Shown: positions 33,841 to 44,126 of the stretch, one piece after another | Position numbering within the stretch: the first letter of the stretch is position 1 | Layout: each line of letters opens with the position of its first letter | Assembly (NCBI RefSeq): GCF_900106565.1 | Contig: NZ_FNNJ01000001.1 | Span: 992,001-1,056,000 of the forward strand | Source of the DNA: Lutibacter oricola | GTDB taxonomy: Bacteria; Bacteroidota; Bacteroidia; Flavobacteriales; Flavobacteriaceae | DNA: 64,000 nucleotides | Reading direction: 5' to 3' | Translations under genes and position numbers: made by a program | The notes under the pieces: model-generated | The model's input: only the letters and a program-made list of their open reading frames with translations | Told to the model about the DNA's origin: nothing | The model's database searches: none

Positions 33841-36555
33841 ATGACTAGTGAACTACTTCAAAAAGAAGGATTAACAAAAATTCGACAAGACTATAAGTAT
33901 CTTATAGAACTGTTTAAAGAAATGCTAATTTCTATTGGAGAACAGGATTTGGCAGAAGGATTACCTATAGATAATTTTTCAGTAAAAAAGACAACTAATT
34001 ATTCTAATGAAAAGTTTACACAAGCAATTGGTATGTGCTTTGAATTGTTAAACTTAGTTGAAGAAAATGCGGCAACCCAATATAGAAGAAAATCTGAAAC
34101 ACAATTCGGAATAAAATCTACTAAAGGTTCTTGGGGTTATACATTAGATAAATGGAAAACAGAAGGAATAAACGAGTGTAAAATTGCAGAGAAGTTAAGA
34201 ACTGTAAAGGTTTCGCCAGTGCTTACTGCTCACCCAACAGAAGCAAAACGATTAACGGTAATTGATATTCACCGTGAGTTATATTTATTATTAGTTAAAA
34301 AGGAGAATCCTAATTGGTCTACTTCAGAGCAGTCTCTTCTAAAAGAAGAAATAACAAGTTTAATGGAGCGTTGGTGGCGTACGGGTGAAATTTATCTAGA
34401 AAAGCCACGCTTGGAAGATGAACGTAATAATTTAATGCATTATTTTAATAATGTATTTCCTGAAGCTGTTAAATTAACAGATCAACGATTAAAAGATGCC
34501 TGGAAAGAAATGGAGTTTTCTCCAGAGTTATTAGAATGGCCAGAGCATTTTCCTTTGATTCAGTTTGGTAGCTGGGTTGGTGGAGATAGAGATGGGCACC
34601 CGTTTGTTACTCCAGAATTTACGGCATCAACATTACGTTTACACCGTAAGTTAGTTCTAGAAATGATAAAAAAACAGTTAATAGATTTAGCTGCGAAATT
34701 GAGTTTCTCTAGTTATCAAAATTCAATTTCTCAAGTATTTCTTGCAGAACTTGAAGTAAAAGCAAAATTATTTGGTTCAAAAGGGAAAAAAGCATTAGAC
34801 AGAAACCCATCCGAACCTTTACGTCAATATATAAATCTATTACTGGTTAGGTTAAACAATACCATTAAAGGTAATTTTAATTTAGGTGAAAAAGGTTATT
34901 TTAAATCTTCTATAGATTTAGCTGCTGAGTTAAAAGAATTAAGGCTATTGCTTATAGATTTAGGAGCTACACAAATAGCAAAACAATGGTTATTTCCAAT
35001 TGAAAGGTTGGTGCAGTGTTTTGGTTTTTATTTAACAAAGCTAGATATAAGACAAAATAGTGCATATCATGAAAAAGCAATTAGTCAAATATTAACAGCT
35101 TCTGGTTTTACTGATTGTAACTATGGAAGTTGGGATGAAGAAAAGCGATTAGCTTTTTTAAATGAAGAGTTAAAAAGTAAGCGTCCTTTTTTAGTTGCAG
35201 GTGTACCTTGTGGAGTAGAAGCAGACAATGTATTAGGTTATTTACGCGAAATTAAAACATATGTAGATCTTTATGGAACAGAAGGAATAGGCTCTATAAT
35301 TGTTAGTATGACTCGTAGTTTAAGCGATTTATTAGTTGTATTTTTATTACTAAGAGAAGTTGGTTTACAAGATTCGAATCTACCTGTAGTACCACTTTTA
35401 GAAACTGTAGATGATTTAATTGCTGGGCCAGAAATATTAAAAGGATTTTTAAATCATCCAATAGTTAAGAAACAACGAGAGAATTCTGAAAGCTTTACGC
35501 AAGAAGTAATGTTAGGTTACAGCGATAGTAATAAAGATGGTGGAATTTTAACAAGTAGATGGAGTATTTATAAGGCAGAAGAAAACCTTACCAAAGCAGC
35601 AAAAGAGTTTGATGTTAAACTTTGCTTTTTTCACGGAAGAGGAGGTACAATTAGTAGAGGTGGAGGAAAAATTCATAGATTTTTAGATAGTATGCCAGAA
35701 GGTTCAATGAGTGGGCATATAAAAATGACAGTTCAAGGAGAAACTATTGCCAATTTATTTGCAAATAGGCTTACTGCAACTTATAATTTAGAAATGTTTG
35801 TTGCCGGAACTGCAAGGCAATCTATGGTAGAAGAGGTTGAAGTTAAAAACGAGCAACGTTACCAAATAATGGATCAAATAGTTGAACTTACTAGAGATAC
35901 ATATGTTAGTTTATTAGAGCATCCAAACTTTATTGAATTCTATACAGCTGTAACACCAATTGATGTTTTAGAGCAGAGTAAAATTGGTTCAAGACCAGTA
36001 CGTAGAACTGGGCAACGATCTTTAGAAGATTTACGTTCAATTCCTTGGGTATTTAGTTGGAACCAGTCGAGGTTTAATATAACAGGTTGGTTTGGAACTG
36101 GAACTGCTTTAGTTGAATTTCAAAAGCAACACCCAAAAGATTTTGATCAATTAAAACAATTGGCTAAAGATTGGCCGTTTTTAAAATATAGTTTAATTCA
36201 AATTGAATCTAACTTATTAAATTCTGACAGTGAAATAATGAATGCTTTTGCTGATTTTGTTAAGAATCTTGAAGTTAAAAAAGAATTGATGGGATTAGTT
36301 TTATCTGATTATGAAAATGGTTTAGATGAAATTGCCAAAATTATGGGAACTTCTGTTGAATTAAGAAGAATTTCTAAATTAGATGATAATAAGTTAAGAA
36401 ATAACTCACTAAAGGCTTTGCATAGTATTCAAATAGATTATTTAACAAAGTGGAGAGCGCTTAAAGAGTTAAATTCAAAAGAAAGCGATAACTATTTAAT
36501 GGAATTGCTATTATTAGTAAACGCACTATCTGGTGGATTAAAAGGAACAGGTTGA
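33841..36555 (+). CDS. ppc: Phosphoenolpyruvate carboxylase
   Basis: Anaplerotic enzyme that adds bicarbonate to phosphoenolpyruvate to give oxaloacetate. The ~904-residue protein carries the catalytic HPTEAKR motif (H131) and the FHGRGGTISRGG loop (H598). The active-site QTxxPxxxxR-like region and C-terminal helical bundle are present. ATG 33841 is chosen; an in-frame TTG 24 bp upstream (33817) is an alternative. It lies 3.7 kb from pckA, which runs the opposite reaction. It is followed by a terminator. Confidence 0.93.
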   Translation: MTSELLQKEGLTKIRQDYKYLIELFKEMLISIGEQDLAEGLPIDNFSVKKTTNYSNEKFTQAIGMCFELLNLVEENAATQYRRKSETQFGIKSTKGSWGYTLDKWKTEGINECKIAEKLRTVKVSPVLTAHPTEAKRLTVIDIHRELYLLLVKKENPNWSTSEQSLLKEEITSLMERWWRTGEIYLEKPRLEDERNNLMHYFNNVFPEAVKLTDQRLKDAWKEMEFSPELLEWPEHFPLIQFGSWVGGDRDGHPFVTPEFTASTLRLHRKLVLEMIKKQLIDLAAKLSFSSYQNSISQVFLAELEVKAKLFGSKGKKALDRNPSEPLRQYINLLLVRLNNTIKGNFNLGEKGYFKSSIDLAAELKELRLLLIDLGATQIAKQWLFPIERLVQCFGFYLTKLDIRQNSAYHEKAISQILTASGFTDCNYGSWDEEKRLAFLNEELKSKRPFLVAGVPCGVEADNVLGYLREIKTYVDLYGTEGIGSIIVSMTRSLSDLLVVFLLLREVGLQDSNLPVVPLLETVDDLIAGPEILKGFLNHPIVKKQRENSESFTQEVMLGYSDSNKDGGILTSRWSIYKAEENLTKAAKEFDVKLCFFHGRGGTISRGGGKIHRFLDSMPEGSMSGHIKMTVQGETIANLFANRLTATYNLEMFVAGTARQSMVEEVEVKNEQRYQIMDQIVELTRDTYVSLLEHPNFIEFYTAVTPIDVLEQSKIGSRPVRRTGQRSLEDLRSIPWVFSWNQSRFNITGWFGTGTALVEFQKQHPKDFDQLKQLAKDWPFLKYSLIQIESNLLNSDSEIMNAFADFVKNLEVKKELMGLVLSDYENGLDEIAKIMGTSVELRRISKLDDNKLRNNSLKALHSIQIDYLTKWRALKELNSKESDNYLMELLLLVNALSGGLKGTG

Positions 36556-36578
36556 TATTTAATAAATATAATTTATAG

Positions 36579-36607
36579 AAAGCTGAATAATTTTATTCAG
36601 CTTTTTT
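36579..36607 (+). terminator. Terminator after ppc
   Basis: AAAGCTGAATAA/TTATTCAGCTTT hairpin followed by T run. Confidence 0.85.
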
Positions 36608-36663
36608 GGTTCTAGATAGTAGTTAATATTTAATTTTACCACATTATTTAAAAAAGTATCCAA

Positions 36664-37380
36664 ATGAGTAAACCTTTTCAGTTCAAACAATTTTCGGTTC
36701 AACAAGATAAAACAGCTATGAAAGTTGGAACGGATGGAGTACTTCTTGGTGCTTGGGCAACTATTGAAGATTCTGTAAATAGTATTTTAGATATAGGTTC
36801 GGGTACAGGAGTAATTTCGTTAATGATGGCTCAAAGAAGTTTTGCTGAAACTATTGATGCTGTAGAATTAAATGATGAAGCTTATATTCAAACTGTAGAA
36901 AATTTTGAACAAAGCGATTGGGGAGATCGATTGTTTTGCTACCATGCTTCTTTTCAGCAATTTGTAGATGAGATGGAAGGTGAAGAATATGATTTAATAA
37001 TTTCTAATCCTCCATTTTATACTTCAACATATAAAGAACTTGATAGCGATAGAGCTATGGCGCGACATTCTGAAAGTTTAAATTATAAAGAGTTATTTGG
37101 AGGTGTTGTAAATTTACTTTCAAAAAATGGAACTTTTTGTGTTGTTTTTCCAAATTCAGAAGAAAGTAATATAATTAAATTAGCTGAACAAATAGGTTTG
37201 TATCCAGCAAAAATTACTAGAGTAAAAGGCACTCCAACTTCAGAAATTAAAAGAAGTTTAATTCAATTTTCATTTAATAAAGTTGAAATAAAGTTAAATG
37301 AACTTATTATAGAAATAGATCGCCACGTTTATACAAAAGATTATATAAATTTAGTTGAAGATTTTTACTTAAAAATGTAG
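36664..37380 (+). CDS. trmN6: tRNA1(Val) adenine-37 N6-methyltransferase
   Basis: S-adenosylmethionine-dependent methyltransferase that modifies adenosine 37 of tRNA-Val. The 238-residue protein has motif I (LDIGSGTGVISLMMAQR), the acidic motif VELNDE, and the NPPFY substrate motif typical of N6-adenine methyltransferases. Length and order match YfiC/TrmN6. Single gene after the ppc terminator. Confidence 0.9.
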   Translation: MSKPFQFKQFSVQQDKTAMKVGTDGVLLGAWATIEDSVNSILDIGSGTGVISLMMAQRSFAETIDAVELNDEAYIQTVENFEQSDWGDRLFCYHASFQQFVDEMEGEEYDLIISNPPFYTSTYKELDSDRAMARHSESLNYKELFGGVVNLLSKNGTFCVVFPNSEESNIIKLAEQIGLYPAKITRVKGTPTSEIKRSLIQFSFNKVEIKLNELIIEIDRHVYTKDYINLVEDFYLKM

Positions 37381-37382
37381 TT

Positions 37383-37853
37383 TTACTCTTTACGATTTGA
37401 TTTTTCAATTACTTCTTCCATTTCAGTTTTTAAATCTTTGGCCTTAATGTAAATAATTATTTTTCTTCTAATTAAAAAAAGTGCTATAGAAACAAATACT
37501 AATAATGGTAATGTGTAAATAAATTCAATTTCATCTATGTTTTCTGCACTATCATTTATAACACTAATTAATTGAAAAACGTATACGGATATTGGAACTA
37601 GAATTGCTAAACTCCACCAGTTTTTATTTGTAATATATAATATTGAAAGCAGAATTATTGGAACTAATTTGGCAAATATCCAATAAACAAAAGTTTTAAT
37701 AGAACCAAAATAACCAGGTGATATTTCGCCAAATATTGTTGGGTATGTTTTTAAATCTTCGGGTATAAATTGGTTAATATATAATAGATATGGAGATACT
37801 ATTAGTACCAATATTATTATACTGCCAATTATTAAAGAAGTTTGTTTTTTCAT
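37383..37853 (-). CDS. Four-helix membrane protein, unknown function
   Basis: A 156-residue protein with about four hydrophobic helices (SLIIGSIIILVLIVSPYLL, a FVYWIFAKLVPIILLSIL pair, then a VFQLISVI helix and a PLLVFVSIALFLI helix) and a charged C-terminal tail (AKDLKTEMEEVIEKSNRKE). No family recognised. It is convergent with trmN6 (2 bp gap) and sits just before the saccharopine dehydrogenase gene. Confidence 0.75.
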   Translation of the reverse strand: MKKQTSLIIGSIIILVLIVSPYLLYINQFIPEDLKTYPTIFGEISPGYFGSIKTFVYWIFAKLVPIILLSILYITNKNWWSLAILVPISVYVFQLISVINDSAENIDEIEFIYTLPLLVFVSIALFLIRRKIIIYIKAKDLKTEMEEVIEKSNRKE

Positions 37854-37905
37854 TGTGTAGGGCTATTTACTCAAATATAGTTTATTTAGAGCTTTTTAAA
37901 AAAAA

Positions 37906-39276
37906 TTATCCACCTATATGTTCGGGATTGTAACCTAAATAAGGAACCATTTTCTCTTTAAAAATAATTCCGTTTTCTTCAAGTTCTTTTAAAATAGGAT
38001 TGTAAACATTTTTGTTAGTTGGTATTTGAACTCCAGGTGAGCTTATTTCGCCATTTAAAATTTTTAATGCAGCAATACCTACCGGTAACCCAACAGTTTT
38101 TGCCATTGCAGTATAAGTTTGGTCATCTCCAATACAAACCATACTACTTTCTATTTGTTGTTTTTTACCGTTTTTTTCAAATCCAAAAAGGTGTTGCATT
38201 ACAATCATGTCTTTATCATTTTTATTTAAAGTCCATTTGTCTTGTAATATTTTTTGAAGAATTTGGGCGGGAGTAGCATTTTTTAGTCCAACAATTTTTT
38301 TTGAATTAAAAATATCCAATTCTAAAAGTTTTTCCCAAACAATATCGTCTTGATCTATTTTTAAGTAATGGCGAAGTTTAAGTTCTACAGAGTCATACGG
38401 GTTATAAGCTAAAAATAAATTTGTAAACTCTCGGTAACTAATAGTTTCAGAGTTTTGGATAGTATAAGTATCGTCTGTCATTCCCAATTGCACAAAAATA
38501 TTCCAAGCTCTAGAAAAACCAACACGACGTATTGTACCTCTGTACAAAGTAGAAATATTATCTAACCCATATTCGTATTTGTAATTTAAAGAATCTCTAT
38601 TAGGATAGGCTTCAAACTTTCCATAACCATCAATATTTAAAATTTCAGTTCTTCTAAATAATTTTTGATATGGTATGTATTTATATTTTCCTTCTTGAAT
38701 AAATTTAGCTGTTCCACCTTGACCAGCTAGTACAACATTTCTAGGGTTCCAAGTAAATTTATAATTCCATAAATTATCATCGCACTGAGGAGCTACTAAA
38801 CCACCACAAAAAGATTCAAAAAGGAGCATTTCACCTCCATTATCTCTAATGCTATCAATAACTTTCATTGCGCTCATATGGTCAATTCCAGGATCTAAAC
38901 CTATTTCATTCATAAAAACAAGATTGTTCGAAATAACCTCCTTGTTTAATAATTTCATTTCATTTGAAACATATGAAGCTGTAACCAAGTGTTTTTTTAG
39001 TTTTAAGCAGGTTTTAGCAACTATTAAATGAAAACGAGCAGGAAGCATAGAAATAACAACGGAGGCGTTATTTATGGCTTTTTCTCTTTGTTCATCATTA
39101 AAAATGTCTAAAAGAACAGTATTTGCGTTAGAATGATTGTTTATTATAGTATTTGCAGCATCTAAATTTACATCGCCAATAGTAATTGTAAAATTTTCGC
39201 TATTCGATTTATTTAATAAATATGCAATTAATGAAGCTGATGATTTACCAGCTCCAATTATTAATATATTTCGCAT
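37906..39276 (-). CDS. Saccharopine dehydrogenase-family oxidoreductase
   Basis: A 456-residue NAD(P)-binding protein. The N-terminal Rossmann fold begins ILIIGAGKSSASLIAYLL with GxGxxxxS; a substrate domain follows, with NEIGLDPGIDHMSAMKV and FCGGLVAP motifs of the saccharopine dehydrogenase/reductase group. Members act in lysine metabolism or as dehydrogenases of unknown substrate; no other lysine-pathway gene is adjacent, so the substrate is uncertain. It follows the DUF2007 gene on the same strand after 46 bp. Confidence 0.85.
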   Translation of the reverse strand: MRNILIIGAGKSSASLIAYLLNKSNSENFTITIGDVNLDAANTIINNHSNANTVLLDIFNDEQREKAINNASVVISMLPARFHLIVAKTCLKLKKHLVTASYVSNEMKLLNKEVISNNLVFMNEIGLDPGIDHMSAMKVIDSIRDNGGEMLLFESFCGGLVAPQCDDNLWNYKFTWNPRNVVLAGQGGTAKFIQEGKYKYIPYQKLFRRTEILNIDGYGKFEAYPNRDSLNYKYEYGLDNISTLYRGTIRRVGFSRAWNIFVQLGMTDDTYTIQNSETISYREFTNLFLAYNPYDSVELKLRHYLKIDQDDIVWEKLLELDIFNSKKIVGLKNATPAQILQKILQDKWTLNKNDKDMIVMQHLFGFEKNGKKQQIESSMVCIGDDQTYTAMAKTVGLPVGIAALKILNGEISSPGVQIPTNKNVYNPILKELEENGIIFKEKMVPYLGYNPEHIGG

Positions 39277-39322
39277 TAGTTAATTTTTAGGTACTACGAA
39301 TGTACAAAAAAGATTAAGAGTA

Positions 39323-39556
39323 TTATTCTTCGACCTCAGTTAGAGATTCTAAATATGTAATTGCTAAATCTGCATCTAGATGGTTAACTTTTAATTTGTA
39401 ACCTTCACTTATTGCAGTACCAATAATCGATGTCATATTTTCATCAAAAATATAACTTGTAATCCCCTTACTTTCTAGTAAAGATTTTGCAATTTGAATT
39501 TTATGAATAAAACTAGTGTCTAATATGGTAATTAATGTTTTTTTAGAGTTTTCCAT
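39323..39556 (-). CDS. DUF2007-domain protein
   Basis: A 77-residue protein of the DUF2007 type. These short cytosolic proteins have a ferredoxin-like fold (TILDTSFIHKIQIAKSLLESKGI, then VNHLDADLAITYLE) and are suggested to be signal-transducing, without proof. It starts upstream of the saccharopine dehydrogenase gene and is divergent from DUF423. Confidence 0.8.
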   Translation of the reverse strand: MENSKKTLITILDTSFIHKIQIAKSLLESKGITSYIFDENMTSIIGTAISEGYKLKVNHLDADLAITYLESLTEVEE

Positions 39557-39604
39557 AACTTAAGTGTTTAATTAAAGATACAAAATATTAGTAAATAAAT
39601 ATTA

Positions 39605-39612
39605 TATATTTG
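39605..39612 (+). promoter_or_regulatory. Promoter -7 box for DUF423 gene
   Basis: TATATTTG, 20 bp before the ATG at 39633. Confidence 0.6.
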
Positions 39613-39632
39613 TATCAAAATGTTTGAAAAAA

Positions 39633-40007
39633 ATGAATCGTAATTTGTTAATTGTTTGCTTGTTAGGTGCTATAACTATTTTATTAGGCGCTTTTGGAGC
39701 ACATTCCTTACAAAAAGTGCTTTCTGCTTTAGAGTTAAAAAGTTTTGAAACAGCTGTGCGTTATCAAATGTACCATGTATTAATGTTGCTTTTTGTTAAT
39801 TCATTTGCTAAAATATCAGAAAGAAATAAAAATAGAATTACACTAATAGTTTTACTTGGTATTGGTTGTTTTTCAGGATCTATTTATGCAATAACTTTTG
39901 GTGTAAGTGCTAAACAAATTTGGTTTGTTACGCCCTTAGGAGGTATGCTTCTATTTATAGGTTGGATTTACTTAGGTTTTAGCCTTTTTCGAAGTTATAA
40001 AATGTAA
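39633..40007 (+). CDS. DUF423 membrane protein
   Basis: A 124-residue protein with four membrane helices and the family start LLIVCLLGAITILLGAFGAH followed by SLQKVLSALELKSFETAVRYQMYH. The family is of unknown function. I use ATG 39633; the earlier TTG at 39624 only adds three residues. It is a single gene between the DUF2007 gene and pckA. Confidence 0.88.
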   Translation: MNRNLLIVCLLGAITILLGAFGAHSLQKVLSALELKSFETAVRYQMYHVLMLLFVNSFAKISERNKNRITLIVLLGIGCFSGSIYAITFGVSAKQIWFVTPLGGMLLFIGWIYLGFSLFRSYKM

Positions 40008-40304
40008 ATTTAATAAAATAACCTCTTTTTTTTAAAGTTGAAACACTATTATTGTAAAATATTAGTGGAATATTTATTAATCTAATAAATAATTGTGGTA
40101 AAAGGCGTTTTTCGAAAAGGTTTTCGGAAAAAATAGGGTTTTGAAAAAGTGGTTAACCAGCTGTTTTTTAGGTTTTTAATCTATGAAAACGTTTTAGTAA
40201 ATAGTGGGTTTTTGATGATATTTATCATATGAAATACCCCCTATTATGCCTTAAATTTGTATAAGAAAATTAAACATAATAACAATAAATAAAAACACAA
40301 CGAG
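40008..40304 (+). promoter_or_regulatory. pckA upstream region
   Basis: A 297 bp gap without a gene. It holds the -7 box TAAATTTG at 40252-40259 and a perfect palindrome ATGAT-ATTT-ATCAT at 40214-40227. The leader after the -7 box is about 40 bp. The palindrome resembles one at 54417-54430 upstream of mnmD. Confidence 0.5.
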
Positions 40305-41924
40305 ATGCAAGTATTAAGAGATTCAGTTGTAGAAGCCTTAAAAAAGATAGGCTTAACAGACAATAACGAAATAGTTTACAACCCTTCTTACGAAGAATTA
40401 TTCGAAGAAGAAATGAATCCTTCATTAGAAGGTTACGAGAAAGCTCAATTAACAGAATTAGATACTGTTAATGTAATGACAGGTAAATTTACAGGTCGTT
40501 CTCCTAAAGATAAGTTTATTGTAAAGGATGATGCTACAAAAGATTCAATGTGGTGGACATCAGAACAAGCTGTTAATGATAACAAACCAACTACACAAGC
40601 TGTTTGGAATGACTTAAAAAAATTAGTTGTTGACAGATTATCAGGACAAAAATTATTTGTAGTTGACACTTTTTGTGGAGCTAACGAAGATTCAAGATTA
40701 AAAGTACGTTTCGTAGTAGAGGTTGCTTGGCAAGCTCACTTCGTATCAAACATGTTTATTAAACCAACTGCTGAAGAATTAGAGGTATACGGAGAGCCTG
40801 ACTTTACAGTAATGAACGGATCTAAAATATCTAACGCTAACTGGAAAGAGCACGGATTAAATTCTGAAAACTTTACAGTATTCAACATGACTGAAAAAAT
40901 GCAAGTTATTGGTGGTACTTGGTATGGTGGTGAAATGAAAAAAGGTATGTTCGCAATGATGAACTACTACTTACCATTAAACGGTATGGCTTCTATGCAC
41001 TGTTCAGCTAACGTTGGAAAAGATGGTGATGTAGCTATTTTCTTTGGTTTATCAGGAACTGGTAAAACTACTTTATCTACAGATGCTTCACGTAAATTAA
41101 TTGGTGATGATGAGCACGGATGGGATGATAATGGAGTATTTAACTTTGAAGGTGGATGTTACGCAAAAACTATCGATTTAGATAAAGATGCTGAACCAGA
41201 AATTTACGGAGCTATTAAAAGAAATGCTTTATTAGAAAACGTAACTGTTGATGCTGATGGTAAAATTGATTTTACTGATGGTTCTGTAAGTCAAAACACT
41301 CGTGTTTCTTACCCAATTAACCATATCGAAAATATTGCAGTACCTTCTAAAGCAGGTCACGCACAAAAAGTAATATTCTTATCTGCTGATGCATTTGGTG
41401 TATTGCCTCCAGTTTCTAAATTAACTCCAGAGCAAACTCAATACCATTTCTTATCAGGATTTACAGCTAAGTTAGCTGGTACTGAGAGAGGTGTTACTGA
41501 ACCAACTCCTACATTCTCTGCTTGTTTCGGAGAAGCTTTCTTAACTTTACACCCAACTAAATACGGTGCAGAATTAGTTAAAAAGATGGAAGAGCACGGA
41601 GCTGAAGCTTACTTAGTAAACACAGGATGGAATGGAACAGGAAAAAGAATTTCTATTCAAGATACAAGAGGAATTATCAACTCAATTTTAGATGGTTCAA
41701 TTGAAAAAGCAGAAACTAAAGTTATGCCAATTTTCAACTTAGAAGTACCTACTTCTTTACCAGGTGTTGATACTGGAATCTTAGATCCAAGAGATACTTA
41801 TGCTGATGCTTCTGAATGGGATGCTAACGCTAAAAAACTAGCTGGTTTATTTATCGATAACTTCGTTAAGTATACTGGAAACGATGAAGGAAAAGCATTA
41901 GTTGCGGCTGGTCCACAATTATAA
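40305..41924 (+). CDS. pckA: Phosphoenolpyruvate carboxykinase (ATP)
   Basis: Converts oxaloacetate and ATP to phosphoenolpyruvate, ADP and CO2 in gluconeogenesis. The 539-residue enzyme shows the N-terminal [12 protein letters not shown] motif, the [12 protein letters not shown]-loop near residue 250, and [14 protein letters not shown] near the C-terminus. Length and motifs match the ATP-type family (~540 residues). It has its own promoter and a strong terminator. Confidence 0.97.
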   Translation: MQVLRDSVVEALKKIGLTDNNEIVYNPSYEELFEEEMNPSLEGYEKAQLTELDTVNVMTGKFTGRSPKDKFIVKDDATKDSMWWTSEQAVNDNKPTTQAVWNDLKKLVVDRLSGQKLFVVDTFCGANEDSRLKVRFVVEVAWQAHFVSNMFIKPTAEELEVYGEPDFTVMNGSKISNANWKEHGLNSENFTVFNMTEKMQVIGGTWYGGEMKKGMFAMMNYYLPLNGMASMHCSANVGKDGDVAIFFGLSGTGKTTLSTDASRKLIGDDEHGWDDNGVFNFEGGCYAKTIDLDKDAEPEIYGAIKRNALLENVTVDADGKIDFTDGSVSQNTRVSYPINHIENIAVPSKAGHAQKVIFLSADAFGVLPPVSKLTPEQTQYHFLSGFTAKLAGTERGVTEPTPTFSACFGEAFLTLHPTKYGAELVKKMEEHGAEAYLVNTGWNGTGKRISIQDTRGIINSILDGSIEKAETKVMPIFNLEVPTSLPGVDTGILDPRDTYADASEWDANAKKLAGLFIDNFVKYTGNDEGKALVAAGPQL

Positions 41925-41942
41925 TTGTAGTTTTTATTTAAT

Positions 41943-41979
41943 AAAAAAGGCGGTTCATTTATGAGCCGCCTTTTTTTTT
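41943..41979. terminator. Terminator between pckA and the DUF6146 gene
   Basis: AAAAAAGGCGGTTC/GAGCCGCCTTTTTT hairpin; convergent genes suggest use on both strands. Confidence 0.9.
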
Positions 41980-42379
41980 AATTAAATTGTTGTTTATATT
42001 TATATTCAACAAATTTAAAGTAATTAAATAGTTTATAGTTTACCTCTAATCCGTAATCGGTATGAGAATTGTAATCTATTTCATTTTCATAAATTGAAGT
42101 GTTAAATCTTGAGGGTGTTCTTGCTCTATAGTTCCATTCGGTAACATAAAATCTATTTTTTACTTCGTAGTAGTTTTGCGAATAGAAGTTCATTGGTTGT
42201 GCAATTGTTGCTAAATAAGTGTCAAAACCAATATCAACTATTATAATTTCATACTCTAAACTATCGTTAGCAATTCTAACTGCATGTTCTGGTAAATTGT
42301 TAGTGTTTATAGTTTTATTGCTTGTACCACAAGCAAAAAGAATAAACCCGAGAATAAAAGCTGCTATTAAGTTTCTCAT
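41978..42379 (-). CDS. DUF6146 lipoprotein
   Basis: A 133-residue lipoprotein with signal MRNLIAAFILGFILFACG (lipobox FACG). The C-terminal body has the AQPMNFYSQNYYEVKNRFYV and NEWNYR-like conserved pattern seen in DUF6146 proteins of Flavobacteriia. Function unknown; it is probably anchored in the inner leaflet of the outer membrane. It is convergent with pckA. Confidence 0.8.
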   Translation of the reverse strand: MRNLIAAFILGFILFACGTSNKTINTNNLPEHAVRIANDSLEYEIIIVDIGFDTYLATIAQPMNFYSQNYYEVKNRFYVTEWNYRARTPSRFNTSIYENEIDYNSHTDYGLEVNYKLFNYFKFVEYKYKQQFN

Positions 42380-42446
42380 AATAAGTATGTTTTAAAAATA
42401 AAGCTACAAAAATTATTCCATTATATTTGACAGTAAATATAGAACC

Positions 42447-43010
42447 ATGGAAAAAAACAGATGTGCTTGGTGTGGTAATGACCCTTTATATGTCGAATAT
42501 CATGATACTGAATGGGGAGTGCCTGTGTATGATGATGCTAAATTATTTGAGTTTTTAATTTTAGAAACGTTTCAAGCAGGTTTAAGCTGGATAACTGTTT
42601 TAAAAAAGAGAGAAAATTTTAGAGAGGCTTTTGATAATTTTGATTACAAAATAATTGCAACTTATAATGATGCTAAGTTTACCGAATTAATAAATAATGC
42701 AGGTATTATTAGAAACAAATTAAAGGTTAAAGCAACAATTTCTAATGCTTTAGCATTTATGGAGGTACAAAAAGAGTTTGGTTCATTTTCTAAATACATT
42801 TGGGGTTTTGTAAATGGAAGGCCTATTAAAAATAAAGCAAAATCGTTAGATGAAGTTCCGGCAACTACAGAACTATCAGATAAAATTTCTAAAGATTTAA
42901 AAAAGCGAGGATTTAAATTTGTTGGTTCAACTGTAATATATGCGCATATGCAGGCTACAGGTATGGTTAACGATCACGTAACAGATTGTTTTAGATATAA
43001 TGAAGTATAA
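42447..43010 (+). CDS. tag: DNA-3-methyladenine glycosylase I
   Basis: Base-excision repair enzyme that removes 3-methyladenine. The 187-residue protein has the family start NRCAWCGNDPLYVEYHDTEW, the helix-hairpin-helix region LETFQAGLSWITVLKKRENF, and the C-terminal zinc ligands near the HVTDCFRY end. It is divergent from DUF6146 and ends at a terminator. Confidence 0.95.
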   Translation: MEKNRCAWCGNDPLYVEYHDTEWGVPVYDDAKLFEFLILETFQAGLSWITVLKKRENFREAFDNFDYKIIATYNDAKFTELINNAGIIRNKLKVKATISNALAFMEVQKEFGSFSKYIWGFVNGRPIKNKAKSLDEVPATTELSDKISKDLKKRGFKFVGSTVIYAHMQATGMVNDHVTDCFRYNEV

Positions 43011-43044
43011 AAAAAAGGAGGAACTTAGTTCCTCCTTTTTTTTA
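43010..43044. terminator. Terminator after tag
   Basis: AAAAAAGGAGGAAC / TTCCTCCTTTTTT hairpin between convergent genes. Confidence 0.88.
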
Positions 43045-43047
43045 TAA

Positions 43048-44058
43048 CTATTCAATAGGTATATAAATTTCTGTTATCCATTCTGCAGGATTCGAATTAT
43101 CAGTTGGCCTAATTTTATAAACTTCAAAAGGTTCGCCTTTTTCAACTTCTTTAAAACCTTTTTTAGCTAATTCTTTGTAAGCAGCTTCCCAAGCTTTATA
43201 AGAATTTGTGTAGCTACCTTTGTATACTGTTTTAAATGTTTTTTGAGGTAGTAAATAGCCAGTTAAAACATTTCCTTCAGTCTCAATTCTTTCTTTTACA
43301 GGAACGCAAGTAGAAAACATAGTTGTTTTATTTTGTTCGTCCCAATTATGAGTTAATAAAAATGGTTTACCTGAAGTATCTATTTTGTTTTTTTCAATAT
43401 ATTCTGCTACTGCTGGAAACATTTCTCCCATTTTTTTATCGGCATCGTTTATTTTACAAGACGTTGTTTGGTATAAATAAAAACCACCACCGTGGTCAAC
43501 TTCACCCACAAATTCGAAAGAATGTTTATCCATTTCTTTTAATAGGTGTTTTTCTAATAATTCTAAGCCTCGGCTAAACATTGGAGCCATATTTTTTTCT
43601 ATACCACCTTGAGTTAACCAAAAAGCTTTTTCGCTGAATGAATTTTCACCCTTCATTCCCCAAGTGACTTTATTTCCAGTATTTGTATATTCAATATTCC
43701 AAGTAATTTCAGAAGGGCTTCCTTGCGAGAATTGAAGTTCTTGTATTAGTTGTTTGTTTGGAATTAAAGATAGTGTTTTCATTGAGCCAGCTCCATCTTT
43801 TCCTGTCCAAGTATAAGATGCATCAACTCCAGATGTTTTAGCTGGGTATGAAGCTACAATTGTTGAGTCCATCTCATACCAAGGTCCCCAATGTTGCCAG
43901 TTTTTATAATCGTTTACATTGTTGTAAATAACTTCCGCAGGTATTTTCATAGTTCTGCTTCTTTTTACATCGTAATTTCCATTTAAAGTTGCTATATAAA
44001 TGGAGCCTCCAATAATTAAAACTAAAATTAAAAGAAGTAAATACTTAAGTGCTTTCAT
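43048..44058 (-). CDS. SRPBCC protein with GyrI-like effector domain
   Basis: A 336-residue protein. The N-terminal membrane helix (LKYLLLLILVLIIGGSIYIA) is followed by a SRPBCC/polyketide-cyclase-like ligand fold (~30-175; KIPAEVIYNNVNDYKNWQHW). The C-terminal half is GyrI-like (small-molecule binding; EAAYKELAKKGFKEVEKGEPFEVY). It may sense or bind a hydrophobic ligand at the membrane. No known pathway partner is adjacent. Confidence 0.85.
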   Translation of the reverse strand: MKALKYLLLLILVLIIGGSIYIATLNGNYDVKRSRTMKIPAEVIYNNVNDYKNWQHWGPWYEMDSTIVASYPAKTSGVDASYTWTGKDGAGSMKTLSLIPNKQLIQELQFSQGSPSEITWNIEYTNTGNKVTWGMKGENSFSEKAFWLTQGGIEKNMAPMFSRGLELLEKHLLKEMDKHSFEFVGEVDHGGGFYLYQTTSCKINDADKKMGEMFPAVAEYIEKNKIDTSGKPFLLTHNWDEQNKTTMFSTCVPVKERIETEGNVLTGYLLPQKTFKTVYKGSYTNSYKAWEAAYKELAKKGFKEVEKGEPFEVYKIRPTDNSNPAEWITEIYIPIE

Positions 44059-44126
44059 AAATTTTTGAATTAAGTGTTAAATTTAATAAATTAATTTACT
44101 TTAGTGTATAATTTACAATTTCTATA

